Shown one piece after another: positions 34,131 through 43,471 of a DNA stretch of 64,000 nucleotides (position 1 is its first letter; every line of letters begins with the position of its first letter). A model generated the notes under the pieces. That model saw only the letters and a list, made by a program, of their open reading frames with translations. It ran no database searches and was not told the origin of the DNA. A program made the translations under genes and the position numbers. This DNA is from Streptomyces sedi (GTDB lineage: Bacteria > Actinomycetota > Actinomycetes > Streptomycetales > Streptomycetaceae). The DNA is taken from positions 62,001 to 126,000 of the forward strand of contig NZ_VDGT01000002.1 of the NCBI RefSeq assembly GCF_006335015.1, in the 5' to 3' direction.

Positions 34131-34762
34131 TCGCCGAGGACAACGTGCTGCTCTCCGCCGGGCTGCGGCTGGTGTTGGAGAGCAAGGGCATGGAGGTGGC
34201 GGACATCGTCACAGAGGGGCCCGCCCTGCTGACGGCGGTCGCCGAGCACCGCCCCGACGTGGTGATCGCCGACGTGCGGCTGCCCCCGTCGTTCCGCGAC
34301 GAGGGGGTGCGCGCGGCGTTGCGGCTGCGCGCCGAGCGGCCCGGGCTGCCGGTGCTGGTGCTGTCCCAGTACGTGGAGAAGGTCTACGCCAGGGAGTTGC
34401 TCTCCGACGGGCGGGGCGGCGTCGGCTATCTGCTGAAGGACCGGGTCAGCCGCGTCGGGGAGTTCCTCGACGCGCTGCGCCGGGTGGCGGGCGGCGGCAC
34501 CGTGATGGACCCCGAGGTGGTCGCCCAGTTGATGGCCTCCACGGCGGCCCGCCCCATCGACCGCCTCACGCCCAGGGAACGCGAGGTGCTGGCGCTGATG
34601 GCCCAGGGCCTCACCAACCCGGAGATCGGCGCGCGGCTGGTCATCACGGACAACGCGGTGCAGAAGCACGTGGGCAACATCTTCGGCCGGCTCGCCCTGC
34701 CGGCCGAGGACGGAGGCCACCGCAGGGTGCTGGCCGTCCTGGCCTTCCTCGACAGCCGTTAG
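34118..34762 (+). CDS. LuxR/NarL-family response regulator
   Basis: Response regulator of 214 residues, partner of the overlapping kinase. The receiver domain has VVIAEDNVLLSAGLRLVL, the phospho-acceptor Asp in VVIADVRLPPSF and the Lys in VGYLLKDRVSRVGE. The LuxR-type helix-turn-helix has LTPREREVLALMAQGLTNPE and NAVQKHVGNIFGRLALPAED; the ending HRRVLAVLAFLDS is typical of this subgroup. The GTG at 34118 lies inside the kinase gene, so translation is coupled. Its stop codon is part of a 7-bp tandem repeat. Targets are unknown. Confidence 0.93.
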   Translation: MRVVIAEDNVLLSAGLRLVLESKGMEVADIVTEGPALLTAVAEHRPDVVIADVRLPPSFRDEGVRAALRLRAERPGLPVLVLSQYVEKVYARELLSDGRGGVGYLLKDRVSRVGEFLDALRRVAGGGTVMDPEVVAQLMASTAARPIDRLTPREREVLALMAQGLTNPEIGARLVITDNAVQKHVGNIFGRLALPAEDGGHRRVLAVLAFLDSR

Positions 34763-34775
34763 CCGTTAGCCGTTG
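34756..34775. repeat. 7-bp tandem repeat (GCCGTTA) spanning the response regulator stop
   Basis: AGCCGTT occurs three times in succession starting at 34754, so TAG recurs at 34760 (the stop codon) and 34767, a shift of one frame. A third TAG is lost by one substitution (TTG). Confidence 0.7.
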
Positions 34776-34822
34776 CCCGCCGCCCGGGCGCGCCCCTCGG
34801 GCGCGCCCCTCGGCCTCCGTGG

Positions 34823-35851
34823 TCACCCGCGACCGCGGAAAGTCGTGCGGTAGGCGCCCGGCGCGAGGCCGAGCGCGGCGTGGAAGTGCTGGCGGAGGTT
34901 GGCCGCCGTGCCCAGCCCCGAGCGTTCGGCGACCCGGTCCACGGACAGGTCGGACTCCTCCAGCAACTCCCGCGCGAAGCGCAGCCGTTGCTCCGTCAGC
35001 CAGGCCATCGGCGCCATGCCGACCTCCGCGCGGAAGCGTCGCGTGAAGTGGCGCACGCTCATCGACTCGCGGGCGGCCAGCGCGGCCAGCGTGATCGGTT
35101 CGCCCAGCCGCCGCAGCGCCCACTCCCTGGCCGCAGCCGTGCCGGGGGAGGCGGGCTGGCGGACCGGTTCCCTGATGAACTGGCACTGGCCGCCCTCCCG
35201 GTGCGGCGGCACCACCGTGCGGCGGGCGACATCGTTGGCCACGGCCATCCCGTGGTCGCCGCGGATCAGATGGAGGCACAGGTCGATGCCGGCCGCGCAG
35301 CCGGCCGAGGTCAGCACCGCGCCCTCGTCCGCGCCGTCGTCCGTGTAGAGCACGTCGCGGTCGAGGGCGACGCCGGGGAACAGCCGCGCGAAGGTCTCCG
35401 CGTGGCGCCAGTGCGTGGTCGCCCGCCGCCCGTCGAGCAGGCCGGCCGCGGCCAGCACGAACGCCCCGGTGCAGATGGAGGCGATCCGGGTGCCCGGCCG
35501 CAGGTGGGAGAGCGCCCGTGCCAGCGGCGGCGTCAGCTCGGGCCGGCTCAGCGTGTAGTCCTCGGGCGAGGAGAGCACCAGCACGGTGTCCGCCTCGGCC
35601 AGCGCCTCGGGGCCGTGCCGGACGGTCAGCGTGAAGTCGCCGTCGGTGGGCAGCTCGCCGGGCTCGGCGGCGCAGGTCAGCACCTCGTAGAGCAGTGCGC
35701 CCTCGGGGTCGCCGCCCGCCTTGGCGCGGCCGAGGAGCTGGTGGACGATCCCCAGCTCCAGGGAGAGCAGCCGGGGGCGGACGAGGACGGCGACCCGGTG
35801 CCGGGGCGCCGTTCCGGGAGGCGGGGGAGGGAACGCGGTGCGCGGGGTCAT
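34823..35851 (-). CDS. GlxA-type AraC-family regulator with DJ-1/PfpI-like domain
   Basis: Regulator of 342 residues. Residues about 15-190 form a DJ-1/PfpI-like class I amidotransferase fold; the nucleophile-elbow segment is IASICTGAFVLAAAGLLDGR, with Cys present. Residues about 230-335 are two AraC helix-turn-helix motifs: ITLAALAARESMSVRHFTRR and LSVDRVAERSGLGTAANLRQ. This architecture is common in actinobacteria for sensing small metabolites. The ATG at 35851 is used; one at 35869 would add six residues, and neither has a ribosome site. It diverges from an MFS carrier 71 bases away, the most likely target. Confidence 0.88.
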   Translation of the reverse strand: MTPRTAFPPPPPGTAPRHRVAVLVRPRLLSLELGIVHQLLGRAKAGGDPEGALLYEVLTCAAEPGELPTDGDFTLTVRHGPEALAEADTVLVLSSPEDYTLSRPELTPPLARALSHLRPGTRIASICTGAFVLAAAGLLDGRRATTHWRHAETFARLFPGVALDRDVLYTDDGADEGAVLTSAGCAAGIDLCLHLIRGDHGMAVANDVARRTVVPPHREGGQCQFIREPVRQPASPGTAAAREWALRRLGEPITLAALAARESMSVRHFTRRFRAEVGMAPMAWLTEQRLRFARELLEESDLSVDRVAERSGLGTAANLRQHFHAALGLAPGAYRTTFRGRG

Positions 35852-35922
35852 GGCCCGATTGTTGCGCATCTAGGCGTTCGGGCCACTGGGCGGGGTCCGG
35901 GGCCGACGCGAGGCTGGAGCCC

Positions 35923-37311
35923 ATGACCTGCGAAAGCGCCGTACCGGTTGCCGTCACCTCACCGCCGTCCGAGCCGCGGCGGGCCCTCCCGCACCGCGCC
36001 TGGGGGATCGCGGCGGTGGCCGCCGTCGTCATCGTCACGGCCGGTGCGTTCGCCACCGTGCCGGGGTTGCTGGTGACGCCGTTGGAGGAGGAGTTCGGCT
36101 GGGACAGGGGCGAGGTGTCGCTGGCCACCGCCGTCAACATGGTGCTCTACGGGCTGACCGCGCCGTTCGCCGCCGCGGCGATGGGCAGGTTCGGGACGCG
36201 CCGGGTGGTGCCGGCGGCGCTCGCGCTGGTCGGCGCGGGGGCGCTGCTCACCTCGGTGATGACGGCGCCCTGGCAACTGGCGCTTTACTGGGGGCTGTTG
36301 ATCGGCCTCGGCACCGGCGGTCTCGCCTCGACGTTCGCCGCGACGGTGACGGCGCACTGGTTCGTGCGCCGTCGGGGCCTGGTCACCGGCGGGCTCAGCG
36401 CGGCCGGCCATCTGGGGCAGATGCTCTTCCTGCCGCTGCTGGCCGCCGGTGTCGAACGGCTCGGCTGGCGCCCGCCCGTGGTCACCCTCGCGCTGGTCGC
36501 GCTCGCGGTCGCCGTCCTGGCCGCGTGGGCGCTGCGTGACCACCCCGCCGACGTCGGGCTCGCGCCGTTCGGGGCAGCGCGCCCCGTGCCGAGGCCGCCG
36601 CGCGTCGAGGGCGCGGCCGTGCACGGGGTGCGGGTGCTGGGCCGTGCCGCACGCACCGGAACGTTCTGGCTGCTCGTGGGGGTCTTCGCGATCTGCGGCG
36701 CCTCCACCAACGGCATCCTGTGGTCGCACTGGGTGCCCGCCGCCCACGACCACGGGGTGGGCGCGACGGCGGCGGCCTCGATGCTCTCCCTGATCGGGAT
36801 CTTCTCGGCGCTCGGCGCGCTGGCCTCGGGGTGGTTGACCGACCGCGTCGACCCGCGCCGGCTGCTGGTCGTCTACTTCGGGGTGCGCGCGCTGACCCTG
36901 CTCGCGCTGCCGCAGGCGCTGGGCGCGGGCGCGGGCCCCGCGCTGGTGGCGTTCACCGTGGTCTACGGGCTGGTCGACATCGCGACCGTGCCGCCGGTCA
37001 TCGCGCTGGCCAACGACCGGTTCGGCGCGGACGGGCCGATCGTCTTCGGCTGGGTCACGGGCGCCCACCAACTGGGCGCGGGGCTCGTCGCGTTCCTCGC
37101 CGCCGGTGCGCGCGAGGCGCTGGGCGGCTACGACCCGGTGTGGCTGGTGCTCAGCGCCGCCTGCCTGGTCGCCGCGGTCCTGGCGCCGGTGGTGGCCCAC
37201 GCGGGCCCCGCGCGCCCCGACGAACAGGGCGCGGGGGAACGAGGGGAAGGGGAGCGACGGGCCGCGGGGGGACAACGGGCCGAACGGGAGCGACGGGCCG
37301 CGGGCCGGTGA
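35923..37311 (+). CDS. MFS transporter (monocarboxylate/oxalate-formate type)
   Basis: Carrier of 462 residues with 12 predicted helices, starting WGIAAVAAVVIVTAGAFATV and followed by GLLVTPLEEEFGWDRGEVSL. That pattern (an extracellular loop ending in FGWxR) is typical of MCT/OFA-type MFS proteins. The motif-A-like loop is FAAAAMGRFGTRRV. A low-complexity Arg/Gly/Glu tail of about 35 residues follows the last helix. It diverges from the GlxA-type regulator, which probably controls it. The substrate is likely a small carboxylate or similar metabolite; no catabolic enzyme for one adjoins it. Confidence 0.83.
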   Translation: MTCESAVPVAVTSPPSEPRRALPHRAWGIAAVAAVVIVTAGAFATVPGLLVTPLEEEFGWDRGEVSLATAVNMVLYGLTAPFAAAAMGRFGTRRVVPAALALVGAGALLTSVMTAPWQLALYWGLLIGLGTGGLASTFAATVTAHWFVRRRGLVTGGLSAAGHLGQMLFLPLLAAGVERLGWRPPVVTLALVALAVAVLAAWALRDHPADVGLAPFGAARPVPRPPRVEGAAVHGVRVLGRAARTGTFWLLVGVFAICGASTNGILWSHWVPAAHDHGVGATAAASMLSLIGIFSALGALASGWLTDRVDPRRLLVVYFGVRALTLLALPQALGAGAGPALVAFTVVYGLVDIATVPPVIALANDRFGADGPIVFGWVTGAHQLGAGLVAFLAAGAREALGGYDPVWLVLSAACLVAAVLAPVVAHAGPARPDEQGAGERGEGERRAAGGQRAERERRAAGR

Positions 37312-37317
37312 ACGGAG

Positions 37318-37347
37318 GGGCCGGCCCCGGGGAGGCGGGGCCGGCCC
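37318..37347. terminator. Bidirectional terminator between MFS and halogenase genes
   Basis: Perfect 12-bp stem GGGCCGGCCCCG / CGGGGCCGGCCC with a six-base loop, centred between two convergent stop codons. Confidence 0.8.
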
Positions 37348-37363
37348 GTTACGGAGGCGGGAC

Positions 37364-38914
37364 TCAGTCCAGCCGGGTGAAGTAGTCGTACGCCTTGGGC
37401 AGCACCTTCGTCAGCCCGGCGGCCTTGTCCTGGATCGCCGCGAACTCCCGCCGCGCCGCGGCCGTGTCGCTGAGGTCGAGGCCGGGCGAGTGGTGCAGGT
37501 CGATGCCGCCCATGCCGAGCAGGATGCACATGTAGGAGTACGGCGGCAGCCCGTGGTAGTAGGGGAAGACGTTCTCCGAGTCGGGCAGGACGCGCTTCCA
37601 GTTCTCGATGCGCTCGGCCAGCGCGTCGGGGATGACCCGGGTGTTGGTGTCCTTCCAGTACTGGGTGTCGTTCCGCTTGGCCGCCACGTAGTGCAGCACC
37701 AGGAACTCCCGCACGCCCTCCATCACATGCTCGACCGAGCGGTTGTAGAGGTCGCGGTGGACATCGCTCCACTCGTCGCCGGGGAAGTTCTTCACCAGCT
37801 GCTCGATGGCGTGGTGGATGAAGAAGATGCCGGTGGACTCCAGCGGTTCGACGAAGCCGCTGGAGAGGCCGACCGCCACGCAGTTGCGCTCCCAGGAGCG
37901 CTCGCTGCGGCCGATCCGCATCCGGATGTGGTTGGCCTCCACGTCGGCGGCGGCCGGGCCGACGAACTCGCGCAGGGTCCGCTCGGCCTCCTCGGGGGAG
38001 AGGTAGTCCTTGGCGTAGACGTAGCCGGTGCCGACCCGGCCGGTCAGCGGGATGGTCCAGATCCAGCCGGCGTCCTGGGCGGTGGAGGTGGTGCACGGCA
38101 GGATGCCGCGCCGCTCCATGTCCATCGGCACCTGGAGCGCCACCGCGCTGTCGTTGGGCAGCGTGTCCTGGAACGAGACGAACGGCACGTCGAGCGCCTT
38201 GTTGAGCAGCAGCGCCCGGAAGCCGGTGCAGTCGATGTAGAGGTCGCCGGTCAACTCGCCGTGCTCGGCGGTGCGGACGCCGCTGATCCAGCCGCGCTCG
38301 TCCAGCTCGACGTGGTTGACGTCGTCGACGATGTGCCGCACGCCCCGGTCGGTGGAGTAGCGGGTGAGGAACTTCGCCAGCAGCGCGGCCTCGAACTGGT
38401 AGGCGTAGGGGAACTGCGTCTTGCCCTGGTGCTCGGACATCGTCAGCCCCTGCATCTCCTCGGCCTCCTCGTCGAAGGGCTGGTCGATGAGGCGGCCGTC
38501 GGTGTGGCGCGGGCTCAGTCCGGCGTCGATGATCGACGGCATCACGAAGCAGTCGGTGTCGAAGCGCGCGGACGGCTTCTCCTTGAGCCACCAGTCGGTG
38601 AGCGGGAAGCCGTTGACCGAACGCATCTGCTCGAACGGGTGGTAGAAGTGGTGGCCGGGCTCGCGCCAGTTCTCGAACCGCACCGCCAGCTTGTAGGTGG
38701 CGTTGCAGGCGGGCATCCAGTCGGACTCCTTCAGCCCCAGGAAGGCGAAGAAGTGGCGGATGTCGCTGAACGTGGCCTCACCGACGCCGATGGTGCTGAC
38801 CCTGCTCGATTCCACGAGCGTGATGTCGATCCGGTCGGCGAACGCGGCCTTCAGATAGGAGGCCGTCATCCAACCCGCCGTGCCGCCACCCACGATGACC
38901 ACTTTGTTGACCAC
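37364..38914 (-). CDS. Flavin-dependent tryptophan halogenase, PyrH (5-halogenase)-like
   Basis: FADH2-dependent halogenase of 516 residues. The FAD-binding GGGTAGWMTASYLKAAFADR opens the protein. STIGVGEATFSDIRHFFAFL and the catalytic-Lys segment ATYKLAVRFENW (Lys about 75) follow, then the halogenase motif GWIWTIPLTG (WxWxIP). FVEPLESTGIFFIHHAIEQL carries the catalytic Glu. From memory of PyrH, similarity is close along the whole chain, so chlorination of tryptophan at C5 is the best guess. A separate flavin reductase is required and is not in the window. No tryptophan-modifying or peptide-synthetase genes adjoin it, so the natural substrate is open. Confidence 0.9.
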   Translation of the reverse strand: MVNKVVIVGGGTAGWMTASYLKAAFADRIDITLVESSRVSTIGVGEATFSDIRHFFAFLGLKESDWMPACNATYKLAVRFENWREPGHHFYHPFEQMRSVNGFPLTDWWLKEKPSARFDTDCFVMPSIIDAGLSPRHTDGRLIDQPFDEEAEEMQGLTMSEHQGKTQFPYAYQFEAALLAKFLTRYSTDRGVRHIVDDVNHVELDERGWISGVRTAEHGELTGDLYIDCTGFRALLLNKALDVPFVSFQDTLPNDSAVALQVPMDMERRGILPCTTSTAQDAGWIWTIPLTGRVGTGYVYAKDYLSPEEAERTLREFVGPAAADVEANHIRMRIGRSERSWERNCVAVGLSSGFVEPLESTGIFFIHHAIEQLVKNFPGDEWSDVHRDLYNRSVEHVMEGVREFLVLHYVAAKRNDTQYWKDTNTRVIPDALAERIENWKRVLPDSENVFPYYHGLPPYSYMCILLGMGGIDLHHSPGLDLSDTAAARREFAAIQDKAAGLTKVLPKAYDYFTRLD

Positions 38915-39116
38915 TGCGACTCCTGTTCGGTCGTTGCGCGCGTGGGCGACGACCCCGCCGCCGTTGGCGACTCTAGGGGTGCGTGGAAGGGGCGGCCCAG
39001 GTCGTTAAGTGGTGGGTGAAACACCCTGGTTGTCCCGCGCCGACCTGCGGGAAGGGCGCCCGCCGCGCCCCCGCGCCCGGCTCGCCGAGCCCGCGCCCGC
39101 ACCTGGGAGGCCCACC

Positions 39117-39587
39117 ATGGAGACCCGCGGATCCGCCGCCGTCGGCACCGGAGCGCTCGCCAACAGGATCAGCAACCGCCTGGTCAACACCCTCCACACG
39201 CTGGGCTGGGGCGTCGGGGGCTCGCGCCGGCTGGTGGTGCGCGGCCGGAGGTCGGGGGAGCCGCGCCGGGTGCCGGTCAACCTGCTGCGGAACGAAGGCC
39301 GTTACTACCTGGTCGGGGCCCGTGGCCACGTCCCGTGGACGCACAACCTGCGCGCGGCCGGCGGGGGCGCGCTCGCGCTGGGACGGCGGGTCAGCCCGTT
39401 CACCGCCGTCGAGATCGCCGACGCGCGCAAGCCGGAGCTGCTGCGCGCCTATCTGGAACGCTGGGAGTACCAGGTCCGGGGCTTCTTCGGCGGAGTCACG
39501 GCCCGCTCGACGGACGAGGAGCTGCGCGCGGTCGCCGCCGACCACCCCGTCTTCGAGCTGCGCTTCAGCGCGGGGAGCCGGCCGTGA
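39117..39587 (+). CDS. F420-dependent oxidoreductase of the Ddn/DUF385 family
   Basis: Small protein of 156 residues with a split beta-barrel fold that binds deazaflavin F420. The family signature is present: RRLVVRGRRSGEPRRVPVNL, then YYLVGARGHVPWTHNLRAAG and GALALGRRVSPF. It reduces or oxidises small organic molecules in related proteins (for example nitroimidazole reductase Ddn), but the physiological substrate is unknown. The ATG at 39117 has GGGAGG seven bases upstream; the longer open frame has no homology. It diverges from the halogenase gene and could act with it, though nothing else supports that. Confidence 0.87.
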   Translation: METRGSAAVGTGALANRISNRLVNTLHTLGWGVGGSRRLVVRGRRSGEPRRVPVNLLRNEGRYYLVGARGHVPWTHNLRAAGGGALALGRRVSPFTAVEIADARKPELLRAYLERWEYQVRGFFGGVTARSTDEELRAVAADHPVFELRFSAGSRP

Positions 39588-40023
39588 CCGCCTCGGCCCC
39601 GGCGCGCAGGGGGCGGGCGGCCAGGACCGCCTCGACGAACTCCTCGGGCGGCCGGTAGCGGTGGCGCGTCACATAGTGGTGGACCAGCGAGGGCGCGATC
39701 AGCCACGTCCCGTCGGCCGCCACCACCGCGACCTCGGCGTTCCCCAGCAGGACGTCCTCGCCCGCCACCCTCATCCGCACCGGACGGCGCCGCTCCCCGA
39801 CGAGGTGCGGCAGGCCACACGGGTGGAACCGGCTGGTCGGCTCGCGCCGCCCGTCCCGGCACAGTGACGTCAACGCGGCGGCGAGGTCCTCCGGGACGCG
39901 CCCTCTCGCGAACCGGGGGTAGCGCCGGGTCCAGGAGAGCCAGCCGACGTTGAGCGCGGTGACCCCGGCGGGGACGCCGGCGGGATGCCTGGTGTAGCGG
40001 CTGAGGTCGGCGTAGTACGTCAT
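39565..40023 (-). CDS. Conserved small protein downstream of the RHS gene (unknown function)
   Basis: Soluble protein of 152 residues starting MTYYADLSRYTRHPAGVPAG. It contains NVGWLSWTRRYPRF, HPCGLPHLV, a conserved LGNAEVAVVAADGTW, then HHYVTRHRYRPPEEFVEAVL. I recall widespread bacterial proteins with this start and ending and no known function. In others the middle has paired cysteines, of which only one remains here. It lies 95 bases after the toxin-less RHS gene on the same strand, where an immunity gene would be expected. Its 3' end overlaps the convergent F420 oxidoreductase by 23 bases. An immunity or partner role is a guess. Confidence 0.75.
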   Translation of the reverse strand: MTYYADLSRYTRHPAGVPAGVTALNVGWLSWTRRYPRFARGRVPEDLAAALTSLCRDGRREPTSRFHPCGLPHLVGERRRPVRMRVAGEDVLLGNAEVAVVAADGTWLIAPSLVHHYVTRHRYRPPEEFVEAVLAARPLRAGAEAVTAGSPR

Positions 40024-40117
40024 GCGGGCGCTCCTCGGATCTCTCGGAGCAGACCCTAATGGCTCCCGCCGCCCCGGGACACACGGAGCGCACGACAACC
40101 CCGCCCCCGCGGCGGCG

Positions 40118-43100
40118 TCACCCCCGCCAGGGCAGCAGGGTGAACGGGGCCTCCGGGTCGGCGACCGGGCTGAGACAACGCGCGTCGGCCGGGTCGTAGG
40201 CGCGGTGGCCGTGCCGGAAGTCGTGGAAGAGGCCCGTCTCCTCGTCGTACAGCTGCCCGGGGAACCCCAGCGGGCAGTGCGCCGTGTCCGACCCCTGCCC
40301 CGTCGGCGCGCCCCAGGGCGTCGCCCGCCGCCGCCAGACGACGTCGCCCTGCTCGTCGACCAGCTCGGTCGGCGTGCCGTCCGGGTCGGTGACCACCCCG
40401 AGCAGCCGGCCGTCGCTCCCCGTCTGCGCCAACGGGCGCCGGTGGTCGTCCGGCGCCCAGTGCCAGCTGGTCACCGAGCCGTCCGGGTCGGTGCGTGCCA
40501 CCGGGACACCGCCCGCCCAGTCGACCGTCGAACGCTCCCTGACCTCGCCGAACTCGTCCAGCAGCTGCCGCGCCACCCGCCGCCCCAGCGGGTCGTGGAC
40601 ATAGTGCCAGTGGCTGCCGTCCGGCATGACCACGTCGGTCAGCCGATCCAGCGCGTCCCACGTGTAGTGGCAGGTGCCGACGGCGCCGGACGGCAGCTTC
40701 CGCGTCGTCGCGACCACCCGGCCCCGCGCGTCGTGCCGCCAGCTGGAGCCCGCCGCGTCGGCGACCAGCAGCGGGCCATCGAACTCCCGTGTGCCGCCCG
40801 CCAGCTGGCCCAGCGCGTCGTACTCGAACGTCGTCACGCCCGAGGCGTCACGCACCCGCGAGGGGCGGCCGACCGCGTCCCGCTCACTGCTCGTCTCGCC
40901 CGCCACCTCGTCGACGCAGCCGGTCAGCGCGCCGTCCGCCCGGTACTCCCAGCTCCGGTGGCGGCGCGCGGTGCCCGAGAGCAGCGTCTGGCCGACCAGC
41001 CGGCCGGCGGCGTCCCACCGCTGGCGCACCGCGCCCGACCTGCCGAAGCCGCGCCTCACCTCCCGGCCGTCGGCGTCCAACTCCAACACCACCCGATGGC
41101 CGTCGGCGGTCAGCTCCACCAGCCGGCCCGCGGCGTCCCGCCGCTGCTCGGTCGTGCTCCCCGAGGGATGTGTCAGCCGGACCGTGCGCCCGGCCGCGTC
41201 CCGCTCGAACGTCACCGCCCGGTCGCCCACCAGCTCGGCCAGCACCGCGCCGAACGGGTCGCGTTCGACCGTCAGCCGGATCTCGCTGTTCTCGGCGGAG
41301 ACCAGCCGGCCGACCTCGTCGTAGCGGAAGACGTCCCTGCCCAGGTCGGTGCGCCGCTCCACCAGCCGGCCCCGCGGGTCGAGACGGAGCGAGACCCGCT
41401 GGCCGGCGCCGTTGGTCCAGCCGACGCACCGGCCCGCCGCGTCGTGGCGCAGCCGGACCGGGCGCTCGCCCACGTCCGCCAACTCCACGGGGCGGCCCGC
41501 CGCGTCGTGCGTGTACTCCCAGGCGCGGCCGGCCGCGTCGGTGACCCGGGTCAGCCGCCCCTCGGCGTCGTGGTCGTAGCGCAGCGTCCGGCCGTCGGGG
41601 CGGGTCAGGGAGCGCGGCAACCCCAGCGGGCCGCGCCCCCAGACCGTCTCGCCGCCGGCCGGGTCGGTGTGCGCGACGACCCGGCCCAGCGGGTCGCGCC
41701 GCCAGCGGTCCTCCGCCCCCGTCGCGTCGGTCAGTGCCACGACACGGCCCGACGCGTCGCGTCCCACCCGCCGTTGACCGCCGCCGGGGCCGGTGATCCG
41801 CACCACGGCGCCGTGCGCGTCGCGCTCCAGGGCCGTGGTCTCCCCGGTCGGGTCGGTGACGGAGAGCGGCAGCCCGGCCCGGTCGCACGTGTACCGCCAC
41901 TCGGCGCCGAGGGCGTCGGTGACGGTGGCCACCGCGCCGCCCGGGTGGTGGGTCAGTCGCAGATGACGCCCGCCAGGCGCCGTGACCGAGGCCAGGCCGC
42001 CGCGTGCGTCCCAGGCCAGCCGGGTGGTCTCGCCGTCCTCCGCCACGCACAGCGTGGGCCGGCCGTCCGCGTCGTGCTCGACGGTGCGTCGCGTGCCGTC
42101 CGGCCAGACGGTCTCCACGAGATGGCCGAGCGGGTCGTAGCGGTGGGTCGTGGTGTGGCCGAGCGGGTCGGTGACGGCGAGCAGCCGGCCCTCGGTGTCG
42201 CAGGCGTAGCGGGTGACGTTCCCCAACGGGTCGGTGAACGAGACCAGTTGACCCGAGCCGTCGCGTTCGAACACCCATGCCTCGCCCAGCGCGTCAGTCC
42301 GCGTGGTCCTGGCGCCCTCGTAGGCGAACGTCCGGGAACACAGCCCCTCCGGCCCTTCGACCGCGACGATCCGGCCGCGCGCGTCGTGCGTGTAGCGGAA
42401 GGTGTCGCCGGCCCGGTCCGTTCGCTCGACGATCCGGCGGTCCTCGTCGTAGGCGTGACGCTCGACTCCGCCGGCCGCGTCCTCCACCTCGGTCAGGTTC
42501 CCCGCGCGGTCGTAGCGGCAGCGCAGCAGCGTCGGCGCGCCCTCGGCGCTCAGCAGCCGCGCCTCCACCACCCGCCCGGCCGCGTCGGTCTCGAACCCGA
42601 GCCGGTGGCCGCCGCTGTGCGCGATCTCCCGGGGGCGGCCCCTGGCGTCCCGCCGGATGGCCAGCGCGTTCCCCCAGCTGTCGACGACGGCGACCAGCGG
42701 CAACTCGGCGCCCGTCCCGTCGGGAGACGACCGGAAGCGCAGCGTCAGACGGGCCTCGGGCCGGTGGACGGTGATCGTGCCGCCCGGCGTGCCGTCCCAG
42801 GTCAGCGGCCAGCGTCCGCCGCGCTCCGGTAGCACGGGACGGCCCGAGCCGGCCTCCGGCCTCGGGTAGTGCAGCAGCCTGCCGGTCTCCGTCACCAGCC
42901 GCACGGAGCGGTCCCGCAGCAGCAGCCGCTGGTCGAGGGTGGAGGCCCAGGCCACGCCGAACGCGCGGCCCGCCCTGGTCCTGCCCCTGTGGTGGCGCGT
43001 CAGCACCAGCGGCAGAACGCCTTGCAGCCGGACGTCCTCCGAGGTCAGCCGCAGCCGGCCGCGCAGCGGATCGACACCGTCGACGCCGGGCAACGGCCGC

Positions 43101-43303
43101 GCCGCGGGCCGCTCCTCGCCGGCCCACAGCGGGGCCAGCCGGGGGCGCCCCGACTCCGGCGCGACCGGGCCGAGCCACGGCCCCCGCCACAGCTCCTCGG
43201 GATCGGCGAGCGAGGGCGTCGCGACCCTCGGCACCCCCTCCGGGGGCGAACCGTCCAGAGGGGAACCCCCACCACCCGAACCGCCCAGCGGTGACCCGGT
43301 CAT
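40118..43303 (-). CDS. RHS-repeat protein without a toxin domain
   Basis: Large repeat protein of 1061 residues. The N-terminal Gly/Pro/Ser-rich region is followed by a DUF6531-like segment (about 75-150, PLVLTRHHRGRTRAGRAFGV). RHS/YD repeats then fill about residues 220-1035, with units like YDRAGNLTEVEDAAGGVERH and YDPLGHLVETVWPDGTRR. The shell-closing core motif is present near the end (GFPGQLYDEETGLFHDFRHG followed by RAYDPADARCLSPV). The protein stops about 15 residues later, where polymorphic toxins carry their variable toxin. No signal peptide or trafficking domain is visible. It lies 169 bases after an RDD membrane protein on the same strand. Confidence 0.9.
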   Translation of the reverse strand: MTGSPLGGSGGGGSPLDGSPPEGVPRVATPSLADPEELWRGPWLGPVAPESGRPRLAPLWAGEERPAARPLPGVDGVDPLRGRLRLTSEDVRLQGVLPLVLTRHHRGRTRAGRAFGVAWASTLDQRLLLRDRSVRLVTETGRLLHYPRPEAGSGRPVLPERGGRWPLTWDGTPGGTITVHRPEARLTLRFRSSPDGTGAELPLVAVVDSWGNALAIRRDARGRPREIAHSGGHRLGFETDAAGRVVEARLLSAEGAPTLLRCRYDRAGNLTEVEDAAGGVERHAYDEDRRIVERTDRAGDTFRYTHDARGRIVAVEGPEGLCSRTFAYEGARTTRTDALGEAWVFERDGSGQLVSFTDPLGNVTRYACDTEGRLLAVTDPLGHTTTHRYDPLGHLVETVWPDGTRRTVEHDADGRPTLCVAEDGETTRLAWDARGGLASVTAPGGRHLRLTHHPGGAVATVTDALGAEWRYTCDRAGLPLSVTDPTGETTALERDAHGAVVRITGPGGGQRRVGRDASGRVVALTDATGAEDRWRRDPLGRVVAHTDPAGGETVWGRGPLGLPRSLTRPDGRTLRYDHDAEGRLTRVTDAAGRAWEYTHDAAGRPVELADVGERPVRLRHDAAGRCVGWTNGAGQRVSLRLDPRGRLVERRTDLGRDVFRYDEVGRLVSAENSEIRLTVERDPFGAVLAELVGDRAVTFERDAAGRTVRLTHPSGSTTEQRRDAAGRLVELTADGHRVVLELDADGREVRRGFGRSGAVRQRWDAAGRLVGQTLLSGTARRHRSWEYRADGALTGCVDEVAGETSSERDAVGRPSRVRDASGVTTFEYDALGQLAGGTREFDGPLLVADAAGSSWRHDARGRVVATTRKLPSGAVGTCHYTWDALDRLTDVVMPDGSHWHYVHDPLGRRVARQLLDEFGEVRERSTVDWAGGVPVARTDPDGSVTSWHWAPDDHRRPLAQTGSDGRLLGVVTDPDGTPTELVDEQGDVVWRRRATPWGAPTGQGSDTAHCPLGFPGQLYDEETGLFHDFRHGHRAYDPADARCLSPVADPEAPFTLLPWRG

Positions 43304-43471
43304 GGCGCACTTCCACCTTCCCTGAGCCGCCCGGCGTGCGCCGCCGGGCGAACCGTCTGCCCATCGACCGTAGGGCGCCGGGGGAGGGCCATCAACCGGA
43401 CCCTCGACCTCCTCGTTCGCCGCCGCGGCGGTCGACTCCCCACCTCGCGCGGCCCGGGGCGCGGACCGGAC

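Noticed and set aside
40118..43303. Considered as a polymorphic toxin
   Set aside because: No toxin domain remains after the shell-closing motif, so toxicity cannot be claimed.
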